A model generated the notes under the pieces. The model saw only the letters and a list, made by a program, of their open reading frames with translations. It did no database searches and was not told the DNA's origin. The position numbers and the translations under genes were made by a program. A stretch of DNA of 10,657 nucleotides from positions 1 to 10,657 of the forward strand of contig SLKL01000198.1 of assembly GCA_007134625.1 (NCBI GenBank), written 5' to 3'. Below are positions 1 to 6,426 of the stretch, one piece after another. The DNA comes from Saprospiraceae bacterium. GTDB lineage: Bacteria; Bacteroidota; Bacteroidia; Chitinophagales; Saprospiraceae. How positions within the stretch are numbered: position 1 is the first letter of the stretch; every line of letters begins with the position of its first letter.

Positions 1-310
1 AGTATAGGCCAGCAAAAATCTCTCTGTAAAAATTCCCCAATCCTTCTTCTTCTCGCATTGCAGCCGACACGAAGGGGAGGGCCTGGCCCAACCTTCGCTG
101 TGCCATCTGGCCCAGTTCCATGCTGCAGGGCTTTAACGGCCTTCACTGCACGCTCTTGACCCCTGGTCCACCATGCAACGCAGCATCACTGGCCTCAAAC
201 GTGGCGAAGCAACCTAGTGTGGACCTTCACCTTCATCACTGTCCTGAGCTCCAGCTCGAGCCTTTGAAGCATGAACAGAATGTCAACAACAAATTTATTA
301 GAATACTCAT
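1..310. other. Unassigned GC-rich block
   Basis: Roughly 60% of bases at 61-240 are G or C, clearly above the AT-rich genes that follow; composition drops sharply after about 280. I recognise no gene. On the minus strand an open frame begins with ATG at 121 and runs off the left edge (40 codons, containing MAQRRLGQALPFVSAAM), and a 25-codon frame runs 272-195. On the plus strand a 79-codon frame (120-359) runs on into the AT-rich DNA just before the first real gene, so it is unlikely to be coding. The block could be the end of a mobile element, a degraded gene, or an RNA gene. I found no RNase P or tmRNA signature on either strand. What is seen is only the composition shift; any identity is open. 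Confidence 0.35.
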
Positions 311-315
311 AGAAA

Positions 316-341
316 GCTGGGTGAGCGGAGTCGAACCCAGC
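316..341. repeat. 7-bp inverted repeat resembling a tRNA 3' end
   Basis: GCTGGGT (316-322) is perfectly complementary to ACCCAGC (335-341) across a 12-base loop. Read on the minus strand, the same stretch contains GGGTTCGACTCC, the look of a tRNA T-arm followed by a CTCACCCA acceptor-like end. A proper five-pair T-stem does not form and no 5' tRNA half follows upstream. It is either a hairpin or a decayed tRNA 3' fragment, such as an attachment-site remnant. It sits at the border between the GC-rich block and the AT-rich genes. Confidence 0.35.
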
Positions 342-364
342 AGTCAACAGCTAAATTAAAACCT

Positions 365-3316
365 ATGTTTAAAAACTATACATTTCTTCCATTTATAACT
401 CTGTTGGCTTTTATTATCCTGACTTCGGACCTCAACTCTCAGAATTGGCAAGTCGGAGAGCGAACAATTACTTTTACTGATCCGGATCGTTCTGATCGGA
501 ATATTCCCTGTCAGGTGTACCATCCTGCTGATAATGGTGGACAAAATGTTCCCATGGCAGATGGTGAATTTCCACACGTGGTTTTTGGTCATGGTTTTGT
601 GATGAATGTGGGAGCTTATTCAAGTATCGCAGAGTCATTGGCAGAGCAGGGGTTTATTGTTCTTTTAGTAGATACAGAAACTGGCTTCTCTCCCTCTCAT
701 ACTAATTTTGCGAGAGACCTGGCGTTTGTAGCCGATGGTGTCTTGGCGCGTGGAGAAATTCCTGGTGATTTCTTTTTTGGTCATATCAATGGAAAATTTG
801 CTATTGGAGGCCATTCAATGGGAGGTGGATGTACCTATCTGTCGGTGCAATACCTCAATAATGATGCAGCTAGTCTGTTTACCTTTGCAGCTGCTGAGAC
901 CAATCCTTCTGCTATCGCACAAATGCCCAGTCTCAATACTCCCAATCTTTTACTCGCAGGAGAGCTCGATTGTGTTACTCCACCTGAAGATCACCATATT
1001 CCTATGTACAATGCCCAATCAGCTGACGATTGCAAGTTCTATGTAGAGATAGAGGGTGGATACCATTGTCAGTTTAATGATTTTAATTTCAATTGTAATC
1101 TGGGAGAGAGTTTTTGTTCCCCATCCGGCGGACTTGATAGGGCTACTCAGATTGAGACAGTACTTGAGGTGTTGACCCCCTGGTTAAAATCATTCCTCTT
1201 TCAGGAATGCGATTCATGGGATGAGTTCCTTGCTGTAATCGATGAGGAGGATGGTCTTGTTGCCGAATTTGAGTGCTCAATTGAAGTTCCTGCTCAGCCC
1301 GGTATTGTGATCATTGGCAATCAACCTGCATGTCCGGGCGACGAGGTCATCCTGGAGGCAACAGAAACGAATGGAGAAATTATATGGAGTACAGCTGAGG
1401 AGGCTACATCCATCTCAGTTACTGAGGAGGGTACATATTTTTACAGTCTGAGTACTGAGGTCTGTCTGCTTGAAAGTGATGTTGTTGAAGTGATTTTTCA
1501 GGAAAATCCGGGCTACTTGGTTTTAAGTTCCGGAGGAAGTGAACTCTGCCCGGGCGAAAGCATTGAGCTTTTTGCAAGTCCCGAGGAGGGAAATTTTTTG
1601 TGGAATACCGGTGAAACAGGCAGTTCCATTTTGATAAGCGAGCCTGGAACTTTTAGTTTTGAAGCTGAACTAAATGGCTGTTCATTTTTGTCTGAAGAAT
1701 TTACAGTTGTGGAAACACAGGATCCCGATTTTCAGGTGGTGGCTCCACAAGGTAGTATTTTATGTCCCGAAGAGAGTATTTTTCTTGAGGTGACTGATTT
1801 TACTGCCGGCATATTGTGGAATACAGGACAGTCCGATCCGGTAATTGAAGTTGATGAACCGGGCGATTATTTCTATGAGGGTTTTGTAGGAAATTGTTTG
1901 TTTCTAAGCGATACGCTCATCGTAATAGAAGAGGATCCGGGAGAAATAGAAATCATCGCATTGGGAGATACCCTTCTATGTCCCGGTGATGACCTAAGCT
2001 TAGTGGCCATTTCAGATAATGAATTTCTTTGGTCAACAAATGAAGATACGGATACCATTGTTGTTAATGAAGCTGGAAGTTTCAGCTTTACTGTTTTTAC
2101 TGAGAATTGTTCCTTTCAGTCAGACCTGATTAACGTTCAGCTAAAACCTGAAATATTTCCTGAAGTTATAAATAGCGGTGAATCGCTTTTGTGCCCGGGA
2201 GACACTGCTGTATTGGAAGCTTCGGTATTTACCGATCAACTAATCTGGAGTACAGGTTCTTCTGACTCCCTTCTTGTTATTTCGGAGAGCGGGTCTTATT
2301 CTTATTCCGTAGTGGTCGATGACTGCACTTTTTTCAGTGATACCATTGATATCCAATTTAGTGCAAATCCTGAATTGACCATTTTAACGGATACTGACAC
2401 AGACTTGTGTGAAGGAGATAGTATTGTCCTTCAAACTTCAATAGGAGGAACTAATGTTTTATGGTCAACAGGTGACAGTTCTGAAACGCTAACCATTTTT
2501 GAGGGTGGTCTTTATTTTTACAGTGTAGGGGATTCCAGTTGTCAATTTACCAGTGACTCTCTGGTCATTAATCTAATTTCAGAGCCTGATTATGAGTTAG
2601 TAACCGATGATTTGGTTGATAATTGCCCGGGTGATAGCGTTTTGGCTAAGCTTATAACAGAAGAGGCTACAGTAATCTGGAATGGTGATATTGAAAGAGA
2701 TAGTTTATGGATTTTTGACTCAGGTACTTACTTTTTTGACCTTCATGTGGAGGAATGCATGTTTTCCGGAGAAGAGTTTCAGGTAGAATTCAGAGAATCA
2801 TGGTCAATTGACTCCATTCAGGGGGTAGATACAGTAACGGCCGGGGAAACTTTTGTTTTTGAGGTTGATTATTTTGATTTCCTGACTTATGATTGGCAGG
2901 TTTGGGGTGCTGAAATTGTTTCAGGGGAATTTACCAATCGCATAGAAATATTTATCTCTGAGGATTCAGAGGAGGACGTTGAATTGTCCTTGATGCTCTC
3001 AGACAGATTATGCAAAGAGAAAGCATTGGAAAAGTTTATTCATCTTGATAAGGCTGTGTCAGTTGAAAATAGATTGAATAAGCCGGAATATTCGATAATT
3101 AATTATGTCACACATTTAGAAATTCACTTTTCCCAAATTATCAATAATCCCCAATTTACTTTGATTGATGCAGTTGGAAGAACGAACCGACTTTGGAATT
3201 ACGAAACCGGTAATAGCTTCAGGATTTCTAAGCAAGGTCTAATTCCTGGAATTTATTTTTTAAACATCAGGTATTCAGATCAAGGTGATTTGTTAATTAA
3301 ATTGTTAATTTATTGA
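365..3316 (+). CDS. Secreted PETase/cutinase-like alpha/beta-hydrolase with Ig-like repeats and T9SS sorting domain
   Basis: 983 residues. Residues 1-25 are a Sec signal peptide. Residues about 30-280 are an alpha/beta-hydrolase: a possible oxyanion-hole loop GHGF (75-78), nucleophile elbow GGHSMGGG with Ser151, acid Asp202 in AGELD, and His234 in GGYHC. The Ser-Asp-His spacing (51 and 32) and Phe78-Ser151 spacing (73) are close to IsPETase (46, 31 and 73), so the fold is probably the polyester hydrolase/dienelactone hydrolase/chlorophyllase group. The substrate is not determined by sequence; an ester is inferred. Cys203 and Cys235 sit directly beside the catalytic Asp and His and could form a disulfide. 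Residues 312-810 are seven Ig-like repeats, 811-890 a diverged PKD-like segment, and about 905-983 a T9SS type A C-terminal domain with the typical ending (GLIPGIYFLNI), implying export through the outer membrane. The ATG at 365 is directly followed by the signal peptide. No Shine-Dalgarno sequence or clear promoter precedes it. It appears monocistronic. Confidence 0.85.
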   Translation: MFKNYTFLPFITLLAFIILTSDLNSQNWQVGERTITFTDPDRSDRNIPCQVYHPADNGGQNVPMADGEFPHVVFGHGFVMNVGAYSSIAESLAEQGFIVLLVDTETGFSPSHTNFARDLAFVADGVLARGEIPGDFFFGHINGKFAIGGHSMGGGCTYLSVQYLNNDAASLFTFAAAETNPSAIAQMPSLNTPNLLLAGELDCVTPPEDHHIPMYNAQSADDCKFYVEIEGGYHCQFNDFNFNCNLGESFCSPSGGLDRATQIETVLEVLTPWLKSFLFQECDSWDEFLAVIDEEDGLVAEFECSIEVPAQPGIVIIGNQPACPGDEVILEATETNGEIIWSTAEEATSISVTEEGTYFYSLSTEVCLLESDVVEVIFQENPGYLVLSSGGSELCPGESIELFASPEEGNFLWNTGETGSSILISEPGTFSFEAELNGCSFLSEEFTVVETQDPDFQVVAPQGSILCPEESIFLEVTDFTAGILWNTGQSDPVIEVDEPGDYFYEGFVGNCLFLSDTLIVIEEDPGEIEIIALGDTLLCPGDDLSLVAISDNEFLWSTNEDTDTIVVNEAGSFSFTVFTENCSFQSDLINVQLKPEIFPEVINSGESLLCPGDTAVLEASVFTDQLIWSTGSSDSLLVISESGSYSYSVVVDDCTFFSDTIDIQFSANPELTILTDTDTDLCEGDSIVLQTSIGGTNVLWSTGDSSETLTIFEGGLYFYSVGDSSCQFTSDSLVINLISEPDYELVTDDLVDNCPGDSVLAKLITEEATVIWNGDIERDSLWIFDSGTYFFDLHVEECMFSGEEFQVEFRESWSIDSIQGVDTVTAGETFVFEVDYFDFLTYDWQVWGAEIVSGEFTNRIEIFISEDSEEDVELSLMLSDRLCKEKALEKFIHLDKAVSVENRLNKPEYSIINYVTHLEIHFSQIINNPQFTLIDAVGRTNRLWNYETGNSFRISKQGLIPGIYFLNIRYSDQGDLLIKLLIY
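1298..2794 (+). repeat. Seven tandem Ig-like repeats of about 72 codons inside the hydrolase gene
   Basis: Each unit has a first cysteine in a C-P/E-G-D/E motif, a central Trp in a (L/I)W(S/N)T-like strand, a G-x-Y/F turn and a second cysteine. First cysteines are residues 323, 395, 467, 539, 610, 682 and 754 of the protein; second cysteines are 367, 439, 511, 582, 654, 726 and 798. The period is 72 (once 71) and the Cys-Cys distance 44 (once 43). The regular pairing suggests one disulfide per domain. Such arrays are common stalks or adhesive modules in T9SS cargo. Sequences between units are clearly diverged at DNA level, so the array is old rather than a recent expansion. Confidence 0.85.
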
Positions 3317-3442
3317 TGTGTAAGTCATTTAAATACATATGTTTGTAGAATTGTAAGTATTGTTCCAATAGGCTAAAAAAAAGGTTCTTCTGCAATGCAA
3401 TCAAAAATTAACATCTTTTTGAGCATGATTTTTGTGTGGAAT

Positions 3443-3475
3443 TTTGTGGTGATAAATAAAAAACAATTAATTTTG
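3443..3475 (+). promoter_or_regulatory. Bacteroidota-type promoter for the haloperoxidase-like gene
   Basis: TTTG (3443-3446) and TAATTTTG (3468-3475), separated by 21 bases, match the -33 TTTG / -7 TAnnTTTG pattern of Bacteroidota housekeeping sigma factors. A start near 3480 would leave a leader of about 36 bases with no strong Shine-Dalgarno sequence. The rest of the 200-base gap 3317-3516 shows nothing I can assign; no clear terminator hairpin follows the upstream gene. Confidence 0.55.
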
Positions 3476-3516
3476 CCCTGTTTTACGGGAAAATTCTTAA
3501 ATCAAAACGAGGACCC

Positions 3517-4893
3517 ATGAATTTACGCAAATCACTTCATTTATCAATTTTATTTGTTGCGTCAGTTTTATTATTCAATGCTTGTACGAGTGACGATCTA
3601 CCCCCTGTAGTGGATTATAACGATCCACCACATTTGATTTCAGGCGATGTGGTAACAGATTGGTACACAGTATTTATGGAAGTTTCAAAATCTGCAACAG
3701 GTTACAGACCTCCTATTACATCTCGTAACCTCGGCTATATTGGTCTTGCAGGATACGAAACCATAGCTCAGTCAAGTCCGGGTATGAATTCACTTTCAGA
3801 TCATTATCCGAATCTCAATATTCCCAGATTAGTAGAATACGAGGATTATTACTGGCCGGCTGCTGTTAATGCTGCATATTCTTCTGCTTTTAAGTACTTT
3901 TTCCCTCATGTGACTCAGGAATATGTCAACATGATGGACAATATGTATAATAAGTTTTTTGATAATTTTTCAAAAAAATTGCCACAAGATGTGATGGAAA
4001 GATCAGAGGCGTGGGGTAAGGCAGTGGCTGCTGCTATCATTAATTGGTCCCAATTAGATCAGATTGGTGATTATGCATTCTTAGATCCTACGCCTCCATA
4101 CAACCCACCCGTAGGTCCTGGTCTTTGGCAGCCTACTCCTCCTGATTTTACTCCCGGACTTGTTCCGGAGTGGGGTAAAGTAAGGCAGTTTGCAATTAGT
4201 GAAGAAGATAAATTGTCCCCTCCACCAATGCAATGGAGTGAAAATCCCAGTTCTCAGTTTTATGCTCAGGCGATTGAGGTAATCAATACAGTGGAAAATC
4301 TTACTCCCAATCAGAGATGGGTTGGTGAGTTTTGGAGTGATGATAATTTTTCATTTACCATTGATCCGGCTTGCCGATTTGTATCTATTGCATTGCAGGC
4401 CATGGACAAAAGACCTTTAACCCTTGCTGAATCCACACAGTTGATGGCCCAATTAGGGATGTCATTAGCTGATGCAGGAATTGCTGTGTGGCATTCGAAG
4501 TATTACTATAATCTTGAAAGGCCGGTGGACTATATCAGAAGATTATTTAATCCTGAATGGGAAACTATTTGTTACAACCCATTGACCGGAGATTACGGTA
4601 AGTCTCCTCACTTTCCTGCCTACCCAAGTGGTCATGCCGGTTTTGGCGCTGCTGCTGCTGAGGTGTTTACCGAATTTTTTGGACATAATTTTACCTTTAC
4701 AGACAGAACGCATGAGGGCAGGACTGAATTTATGGGAATGCCAAGGCAGTTCACTTCTTTTAATGATATGGCTGTAGAAAATGCTGTTTCAAGAATCTAC
4801 CTTGGAGTACACTTCAGAATAGATGCTGATGAAGGATTAAGACTCGGTCGAGTTGCAGGAAGATCTGTATTGGATTTGCCGTGGAATGGGTAA
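3517..4893 (+). CDS. Lipoprotein of the vanadium haloperoxidase / PAP2 phosphatase superfamily
   Basis: 458 residues with a lipoprotein signal: positively charged start, hydrophobic stretch and lipobox LFNAC with Cys23, followed by TSDD. All three oxyanion-pocket motifs are intact: K-x6-RP (Lys328, Arg335, Pro336), PSGH (370-373, with His373 the expected acid/base) and SR-x5-H (Ser425, Arg426, His432, the residue that binds vanadate in haloperoxidases). The Arg-to-His spacing of 6 equals that of characterised vanadium haloperoxidases. The N-terminal 300 residues are helical with Pro/Trp-rich loops, as in the 'vanadium-dependent haloperoxidase' proteins widespread in Bacteroidota. It either oxidises halides with hydrogen peroxide or acts as an acid phosphatase; sequence alone cannot decide. 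It would be anchored in the inner or outer membrane, facing the periplasm or surface. It has its own promoter, and 202 bases separate it from the next gene. Confidence 0.85.
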   Translation: MNLRKSLHLSILFVASVLLFNACTSDDLPPVVDYNDPPHLISGDVVTDWYTVFMEVSKSATGYRPPITSRNLGYIGLAGYETIAQSSPGMNSLSDHYPNLNIPRLVEYEDYYWPAAVNAAYSSAFKYFFPHVTQEYVNMMDNMYNKFFDNFSKKLPQDVMERSEAWGKAVAAAIINWSQLDQIGDYAFLDPTPPYNPPVGPGLWQPTPPDFTPGLVPEWGKVRQFAISEEDKLSPPPMQWSENPSSQFYAQAIEVINTVENLTPNQRWVGEFWSDDNFSFTIDPACRFVSIALQAMDKRPLTLAESTQLMAQLGMSLADAGIAVWHSKYYYNLERPVDYIRRLFNPEWETICYNPLTGDYGKSPHFPAYPSGHAGFGAAAAEVFTEFFGHNFTFTDRTHEGRTEFMGMPRQFTSFNDMAVENAVSRIYLGVHFRIDADEGLRLGRVAGRSVLDLPWNG

Positions 4894-4971
4894 AATCAAC
4901 TGAGTAGGCTTTTATCATAGATAATAAGAGTAGTAGATATAATTACATGAATTATCGGATAGTGGGTTTTT

Positions 4972-4992
4972 GTTGAAGGTTGAAGGTTGAAA
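4972..4992 (+). repeat. Three tandem copies of a 7-base unit
   Basis: GTTGAAG (4972-4978), GTTGAAG (4979-4985) and GTTGAAA (4986-4992) form a short tandem array in the gap between the haloperoxidase-like gene and the next lipoprotein gene. It is outside coding DNA and runs directly into a stem-loop. It is most likely slippage DNA. Confidence 0.6.
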
Positions 4993-5022
4993 GTGTAATG
5001 GAGAAATCACTCCTTAAACTTT
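4990..5022 (+). other. Imperfect stem-loop in the 4894-5095 gap
   Basis: Bases 4990-5003 (AAAGTGTAATGGAG) pair with 5010-5022 (CTCCTTAAACTTT) with one mismatch and one bulge, leaving a 6-base loop (AAATCA). No U-run follows, so it is not a classical terminator. A second short inverted repeat, AACTTT (5032-5037) / AAAGTT (5043-5048), lies just downstream. No convincing promoter is visible for the next gene. The elements could attenuate readthrough or stabilise the upstream message. Confidence 0.4.
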
Positions 5023-5095
5023 ATACATTCAAACTTTGGACGAAAGTTCAGCCTAAGTATTTTTAAGCTGCAATAATGCTTTAAATTGTTTTTAT

Positions 5096-5809
5096 ATGAA
5101 GTCGCTATCTTTATTTTCTTTTCTTATCCTTGGTTTGGCTTTACTGCTATTTTCCTGTCAGAGTAGCAGTGAGTCTGCGACTGACGCTAATAGCGAAATA
5201 TCTGGCTTGTTGACCTTTACTGATTCAGGTATTACTTTTTTGGAATGTGCTACTGGAGAAAGGTACAGGGTATTGGATACTGATCATGTTGTAATGATGG
5301 AAATGGGAGATTTACCCATGCGGGTAAATGAACCTGTTTACATGACATTAGATGGTGAAGTTTCTGAGCATAGCGGGGAAATTGAATTTGAAAGAAGGTT
5401 CAGGAAGCGTATTCAGCCCGCTGAAGTACTTGTCCTTGAGACTGAAATACCAGATGTCTGTGCACAACACATAAAACCCGTATTGGTATTTGAGGATTCA
5501 AATGTGCCGATTTCAGTTGTCTTTAATTATTATGTACCCTCTGCTATTTTGGCAAAGCCCTATTATGGACGATTGATTTACTTCCCATTTGAAAATGAAG
5601 AGTTTCCTGATTTGGATCAATCAGAGATTCAATTGTCTTTTGCAGCTCAGGGAACAGCGGCAGATGTGGTAATACGTAATAAAAGTTGTACTGAATTGTC
5701 AAGAAGCGCTGAAAATCCATCAACTCATACTTTGCTTCTTGAGTTTGAAGGTAAAGAGTTTGTTCTTTGCCTTGTGGATAATATAGGTGATGTATCAGAA
5801 ATTCAATAG
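5096..5809 (+). CDS. NlpE-like lipoprotein, function unknown
   Basis: 237 residues. A lipoprotein signal ends at lipobox LLFSC (Cys21), followed by a Ser-rich linker. Residues about 36-115 contain 'G-x-LTFTDSGITFLECATGERYRV' style strands followed by acidic strands; this resembles the small OB-fold-like domain at the C-terminus of copper/envelope-stress lipoprotein NlpE and related Bacteroidota proteins, but I see only the pattern, not a proven match. Residues 120-237 hold a second beta-rich domain with Cys122, Cys198 and Cys225. Because of the exposed lipid anchor it acts in the envelope. The ATG at 5096 is chosen because the signal peptide begins there; no Shine-Dalgarno sequence precedes it. 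It converges on the next gene with an 11-base gap. Start, lipoprotein status and reality of the gene are firm; the domain name is tentative. Confidence 0.7.
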   Translation: MKSLSLFSFLILGLALLLFSCQSSSESATDANSEISGLLTFTDSGITFLECATGERYRVLDTDHVVMMEMGDLPMRVNEPVYMTLDGEVSEHSGEIEFERRFRKRIQPAEVLVLETEIPDVCAQHIKPVLVFEDSNVPISVVFNYYVPSAILAKPYYGRLIYFPFENEEFPDLDQSEIQLSFAAQGTAADVVIRNKSCTELSRSAENPSTHTLLLEFEGKEFVLCLVDNIGDVSEIQ

Positions 5810-5820
5810 AAAAATTCGGC

Positions 5821-6207
5821 TTAGGCTGTTTCAACTGTTTCTCCCAGAAAGTAAGATCTTACGGTTGCGATAATATCCGATGTAGTCATGTGACCTGCTA
5901 CTTTGGTAATGATATTTTTTACTTTATCAGACTCCCTTTCCAGAAATTCTTTAAAATGTAACTTATTTTGGTCCGGACCTAGAATTAGAAGTGTTTCACT
6001 TTTTGGTAAAACAGAAAAGATGTCATTGTAGTATTGAATGTCATTAATGGGTTTATTTGTTTCATTTGTTTTTAATCTTTTATCCTGTAAGTCATTTAAG
6101 CTCTTAAAGACCGGAATAATAAGTGTTTTACCCACGTCCAAAGTGATGATAAGTGCTTTGTTATCATCTAACCAGATTCCAAAGTATTGATTTTCGTGTG
6201 AATTCAT
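5821..6207 (-). CDS. Probable eRF1-like (baeRF-type) stress protein
   Basis: 128 residues, no signal peptide, so cytoplasmic. The N-terminus (QYFGIWLDDNKALIITL, residues 7-23) and C-terminal half (YYNDIFSVL, LLILGPDQNK at 73-82, then FKEFLE and MTTSDIIATVRSYF at 107-120) resemble the short bacterial relatives of archaeal/eukaryotic release factor domain 3 (eRF1/Pelota-like, 'translational machinery protein'). Those proteins are thought to bind ribosomes or RNA and are often found near universal stress and dormancy genes; that role is inferred here. It is divergent from the Usp operon and shares its 219-base control region, and is convergent with the NlpE-like gene. The ATG at 6207 lies only 5 bases after a TTTG -7-like motif, so the message may be leaderless or nearly so. 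Confidence 0.6.
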   Translation of the reverse strand: MNSHENQYFGIWLDDNKALIITLDVGKTLIIPVFKSLNDLQDKRLKTNETNKPINDIQYYNDIFSVLPKSETLLILGPDQNKLHFKEFLERESDKVKNIITKVAGHMTTSDIIATVRSYFLGETVETA

Positions 6208-6211
6208 CTTG

Positions 6212-6219
6212 CAAATTAA
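6212..6219 (-). promoter_or_regulatory. Candidate -7 element for the eRF1-like gene
   Basis: On the minus strand bases 6219-6212 read TTAATTTG, five of the six fixed positions of TAnnTTTG. No TTTG is present at the expected -33 position, which would fit dependence on an activator. A transcription start near 6207 would place it at the ATG. Its last base is 36.5 bp from the centre of the palindrome at 6242-6255. Confidence 0.4.
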
Positions 6220-6241
6220 AGTGATTTTTTTCCTTACGGTG

Positions 6242-6255
6242 CTGATAAAAATCAG
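6242..6255. promoter_or_regulatory. Crp/Fnr-type operator, site 1
   Basis: CTGAT-AAAA-ATCAG is a perfect palindrome whose core TGAT-N4-ATCA equals the FNR/Crp-family consensus (TTGAT-N4-ATCAA) except for the outermost base pair. Its centre is 6248.5, which is 41.5 bases from the predicted start of the eRF1-like transcript, the classical class II activator position. Confidence 0.55.
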
Positions 6256-6261
6256 TTGCAG

Positions 6262-6279
6262 GAATGATAAATGTCATTC
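6262..6279. promoter_or_regulatory. Crp/Fnr-type operator, site 2
   Basis: GAATGA-TAAATG-TCATTC is a perfect 6-bp palindrome with a 6-base spacer and the TGA-N6-TCA core of the Crp/Fnr family. Its centre, 6270.5, is 22 bp (about two helical turns) from site 1. It lies 41.5 bases before the start predicted from the TTTG motif facing the Usp gene. Confidence 0.55.
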
Positions 6280-6299
6280 GATTTACAGAGGGCTTATTA

Positions 6300-6307
6300 T
6301 TTCTTTG
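6300..6307 (+). promoter_or_regulatory. Candidate -7 element for the Usp-CBS operon
   Basis: TTTCTTTG (6300-6307) matches five of six fixed bases of TAnnTTTG, and TTCG (6277-6280) sits 19 bases upstream in the -33 position as a weak TTTG. A start near 6312 would give a leader of about 115 bases. The leader holds short inverted repeats (CAATT 6374-6378 / AATTG 6387-6391, and AGTTAA 6362-6367 / TTAACT 6397-6402), none convincing as a riboswitch. Confidence 0.35.
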
Positions 6308-6426
6308 CATACAAACTCAGGTTTATTTTTCTTCGACAGGAGTAAAGGTTTCGCCTAAGCCAGTTAATTTATACAATTTTTTTATCAATTGAGCTTTTAA
6401 CTATAGTAATCAAAAATCAAACAAAA

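Noticed and set aside
316..345. Functional tRNA gene on the minus strand
   Set aside because: Only the T-loop and acceptor-like end are seen; the T-stem has three mismatches and no anticodon or D-arm lies upstream.
120..359. 79-codon plus-strand frame in the left block
   Set aside because: It crosses the GC-rich/AT-rich border, has no recognisable domain or credible start context, and ends just before the signal-peptide gene.
365..3316. Treating the hydrolase as a proven plastic-degrading enzyme
   Set aside because: Triad spacing and motifs fit the PETase group but also related dienelactone hydrolases and chlorophyllases; substrate cannot be read from sequence.
4972..4992. CRISPR-like repeat
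   Set aside because: The copies are 7 bases long and contiguous, with no spacers and no cas genes in the window.
5544..5834. 96-codon minus-strand frame
   Set aside because: It lies almost entirely antisense to the well-supported lipoprotein gene at 5096-5809 and shows no family features.
6362..6402. Riboswitch or structured leader before the Usp gene
   Set aside because: Only two short AT-rich inverted repeats are present, with no conserved aptamer motif.
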